The notes under the pieces: model-generated
Databases searched by the model: none
What the model was told of the DNA's origin: nothing
The model's input: only the letters and a program-made list of their open reading frames with translations
Part shown: in pieces, positions 5,889-7,673 of the stretch
Layout: every line of letters starts with the position of its first letter
Numbering within the stretch: position 1 is the first letter of the stretch
Source of the DNA: Pseudomonadota bacterium
Lineage (GTDB): Bacteria > Desulfobacterota > Anaeroferrophillalia > Anaeroferrophillales > Tharpellaceae
NCBI GenBank assembly: GCA_030641485.1
Contig: DAOWHJ010000091.1
Location: 1-7,673 of the forward strand
Reading direction: 5' to 3'
Length of the DNA stretch: 7,673 bases
Translations under genes and position numbers: made by a program

Positions 5889-7415
5889 ATGGTGCAGAAA
5901 GTAGCCAAGAAGAAGGCGGCAAAAGAACAGAAGAGCCTTGAGGAAACACTCTGGGATTCAGCGAATAAGCTACGGGGCAGCGTCGAGTCTTCGGAATACA
6001 AGCATGTGGTCTTAAGTTTGATCTTTTTGAAGTTTGTATCGGATAAGTTTGAGGAACGGCGCGCGGAGCTGATTGCCGAGGGGAAGGAACAATATGCCGA
6101 TATGGTGGAATTTTACACCATGCAGAATGTCTTCTATTTGCCCGAGACCTCCCGCTGGAGCTATATTCAACAGCATGCCAAGCAGGGCGATATTGCCATC
6201 AAAATCGATTCGGCTCTGACGGCAGTGGAGAAGAGCAATGCCTCGCTCAAGGGTGCGTTGCCGGATAACTATTTCTCCCGCCTGAGCTTAGACAGCAGCA
6301 AGCTCTCGGCTCTGATCGATGCGATCAATAATATCGACACGGTGGCGGATAAGGAAGAGGACGTGGTCGGTCGCGTCTACGAATATTTCTTAGGCAAATT
6401 TGCCGACTCGGAAGGCAAGTTGAGGTGCGAGTTTTATACCCCCAAGAGTGTGGTCAATCTGATCGCGGAAATGATCGAACCCTACAAAGGCAAGATCTAC
6501 GACCCCTGCTGCGGATCGGGCGGTATGTTTGTGAAGTCGCTCAAGTTTGTGCAGAGTCACCACGGCAATACCAAGGACATCTCGGTCTACGGGCAGGAGT
6601 TTACCGCCACCACCTACAAGCTGGCCAAGATGAATCTGGCCGTGCGCGGGCTTTCGGCCAATCTTGGCGAGGTTCCTGCCGATACCTTCTTTAAAGATCA
6701 GCACTCCGATTTAAAAGCCGACTACATTATGGCCAATCCCCCCTTCAACCTGAAGGGATGGCGAGGCAGCGACGAACTGGTTCACGACTCGCGCTGGAGC
6801 GGCTACGAAACCCCGCCTACCGGCAATGCCAATTATGCCTGGATTTTGCATATGATCTCCAAGCTCTCAGAAAATGGTGTCGCGGGCTTTGTGTTGGCCA
6901 ATGGTTCCATGTCCACTAACACCTCCGGGGAAGGGGCGATCCGCCAAAAGATGGTGGAGAATGATCTCGTCGATTGTATGATTGCCTTACCCGGCCAGCT
7001 TTTTTATACCACTCAAATTCCCGTCTGCCTCTGGTTTATCGCCAAGAACAAAAAGGGCAACAGCGAACGCGGCTACCGCAATCGCGAAGGAGAGACGCTC
7101 TTCATCGACGCCCGCAAGATTGGTTCAATGATCAGCCGCACCCAGAAGGAACTTGATGCTGACGACATAGCAGTCATCGCCAAAACCTATCACGCCTGGC
7201 GGGGGGAAGCGAAAGATGGTCTATACGAAGACCAACCCGGTTATTGCAAATCCGCCACACTCAAAGAAATCCGCAAGCACGACTATGTGCTCACCCCCGG
7301 ACGCTATGTCGGTGCGGCTCCGCTCGAAGACGATGGCATCCCCTTCGAGACCAAGATGACAGAAATGAGTCAGACGCTCTATGAGCAGATGGAAGAATCG
7401 ACCACGTTGGATTAG
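5889..7415 (+). CDS. hsdM: Type I restriction-modification system, DNA methyltransferase subunit HsdM (C-terminus cut by TAG)
   Basis: This 508-residue N6-adenine methyltransferase subunit would methylate host DNA and, with HsdS and HsdR, form the type I restriction complex. After a basic N-terminus, SLEETLWDSANKLRGSVE (16-33) begins the HsdM N-terminal helical domain. FYTPKSVV (182-189) opens the methylase domain. DPCCGSGGMF (205-214) is the S-adenosylmethionine motif I, and NPPF (283-286) is catalytic motif IV. All are intact. The start at 5889 is chosen for its GGAG; 5874 would add five residues. Downstream of the TAG at 7413-7415 the same frame continues for 15 codons (VIRKNLADLGYGDKA) to a TGA at 7461-7463. 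That resembles the usual HsdM ending, so about 16 residues appear lost. The gene is visibly GC-richer than hipBA, hinting at separate origins. hsdS and hsdR are not in view. Confidence 0.95.
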   Translation: MVQKVAKKKAAKEQKSLEETLWDSANKLRGSVESSEYKHVVLSLIFLKFVSDKFEERRAELIAEGKEQYADMVEFYTMQNVFYLPETSRWSYIQQHAKQGDIAIKIDSALTAVEKSNASLKGALPDNYFSRLSLDSSKLSALIDAINNIDTVADKEEDVVGRVYEYFLGKFADSEGKLRCEFYTPKSVVNLIAEMIEPYKGKIYDPCCGSGGMFVKSLKFVQSHHGNTKDISVYGQEFTATTYKLAKMNLAVRGLSANLGEVPADTFFKDQHSDLKADYIMANPPFNLKGWRGSDELVHDSRWSGYETPPTGNANYAWILHMISKLSENGVAGFVLANGSMSTNTSGEGAIRQKMVENDLVDCMIALPGQLFYTTQIPVCLWFIAKNKKGNSERGYRNREGETLFIDARKIGSMISRTQKELDADDIAVIAKTYHAWRGEAKDGLYEDQPGYCKSATLKEIRKHDYVLTPGRYVGAAPLEDDGIPFETKMTEMSQTLYEQMEESTTLD

Positions 7416-7463
7416 GTGATTCGGAAGAATCTGGCAGATTTGGGTTATGGAGATAAAGCATGA
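7413..7463 (+). other. Detached HsdM C-terminal tail behind an in-frame amber codon
   Basis: The frame of hsdM, read through TAG (7413-7415), gives VIRKNLADLGYGDKA and then TGA at 7461-7463. The TGA overlaps the next ATG (7460-7462) as ATGA. A tail of the form LD-x-VIRKNL..LGYG is what I recall at HsdM C-termini, with Glu usual at x; GAG to TAG is one substitution. The 44 bases between the two annotated genes are thus best explained as former or read-through coding sequence, not spacer. Confidence 0.7.
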
Positions 7464-7673
7464 ATAAAAATACGATTACTACGCTGACAACTTCATTTGA
7501 TGCGATTCAACAGACGGTACCAGATTCTGATGTGGAGTTCTGGAACGCCCGCGACTTGCAAGGATTGCTTGGATATGCCGAATGGCGAAACTTTTTGAAG
7601 GTCATTGGAAAAGCTAAAGAAGCCTGTCTTGCCATAGATGTCACGGTTGAAAACCATTTTGTTGACGTCAACA
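7460..7673 (+). CDS. dinD: DinD-like protein with BRO-N type N-terminus (3' end outside window)
   Basis: Seventy-one codons are visible before the window ends. The block VEFWNARDLQGLLGYAEWRNF (residues 25-45 less flanks; core WNARDLQGLLGY at 28-39) followed by KAKEAC (51-56) and a F-VDVN stretch matches the start of DNA-damage-inducible protein D, related to the BRO-N/antirepressor fold of phage and viral proteins. E. coli dinD belongs to the SOS regulon and DinD has been linked to RecA filament disassembly. DinD-like genes are also found inside type I restriction loci, which fits here. GGAG at 7449-7452, seven bases before ATG, supports the start, and the ATG overlaps the reconstructed hsdM stop. 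No LexA-type box is visible in the 44 bases before it, so expression probably comes from the hsdM transcript. The symbol is by similarity of the N-terminus only. Confidence 0.8.
   Translation, partial: MNKNTITTLTTSFDAIQQTVPDSDVEFWNARDLQGLLGYAEWRNFLKVIGKAKEACLAIDVTVENHFVDVN

Noticed and set aside
7413..7415. TAG in hsdM as a pyrrolysine codon
   Set aside because: HsdM is not a known pyrrolysine protein, the site is in a C-terminal tail and not a catalytic centre, and no pyl genes are in view. Mutation or plain read-through is simpler.
7416..7463. Separate 15-codon peptide gene starting at GTG 7416
   Set aside because: It is in the hsdM frame directly after the stop, has no ribosome binding site of its own, and reads like the HsdM tail.
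1..7673. CRISPR array, tRNA, rRNA or transposase gene
   Set aside because: No regularly spaced repeats, cloverleaf-like sequence, rRNA segment or transposase motif was seen on either strand.

Overview
The window looks like part of the chromosome of an anaerobic deltaproteobacterium (Desulfuromonadales/Geobacter-like). This placement is inferred from gene content (a CoA- and ferredoxin-dependent indolepyruvate oxidoreductase beside a thiolase) and from GGGGACA...TGTCCCC intergenic hairpins of a kind I associate with that group. No marker gene proves it. All supported genes lie on the + strand.

Region 1 (1-3967) is metabolic. A thiolase-family gene (174-1367) has a strong ribosome binding site. 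It is bracketed by two direct copies of an imperfect-palindrome repeat (1-49, cut by the window edge, and 1426-1477). iorA (1542-3302) and iorB (3302-3883) follow, overlapping by one base. Together they encode the two-subunit enzyme that oxidatively decarboxylates aryl-pyruvates to aryl-acetyl-CoA and reduces ferredoxin. A strong hairpin terminator at 3932-3967 closes the unit.

Region 2 (3968-4213) is about 250 bases without a gene. It holds a TATAAT-like -10 box and several short inverted repeats that could be operators for the next genes.

Region 3 (4214-7673) is an accessory defence/stress cassette. It contains a HipB-like XRE repressor (4214-4552), an overlapping HipA-family kinase toxin (4546-5865), the HsdM methyltransferase subunit of a type I restriction-modification system (5889-7415), and the start of a DinD/BRO-N family gene (7460 to the window edge). 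The genes are tightly packed and could be one transcript. hsdS and hsdR are not in the window and would be expected downstream.

The most striking detail is at the end of hsdM. The frame continues past the TAG at 7413-7415 for 15 more codons that read like the normal HsdM C-terminus. It then ends in a TGA that overlaps the dinD ATG as ATGA. The TAG therefore looks like a recent nonsense mutation, a read-through site, or a sequencing error. The second point of interest is the head-to-tail packing of a hipBA toxin-antitoxin pair with a type I methylase and a DinD-like gene.
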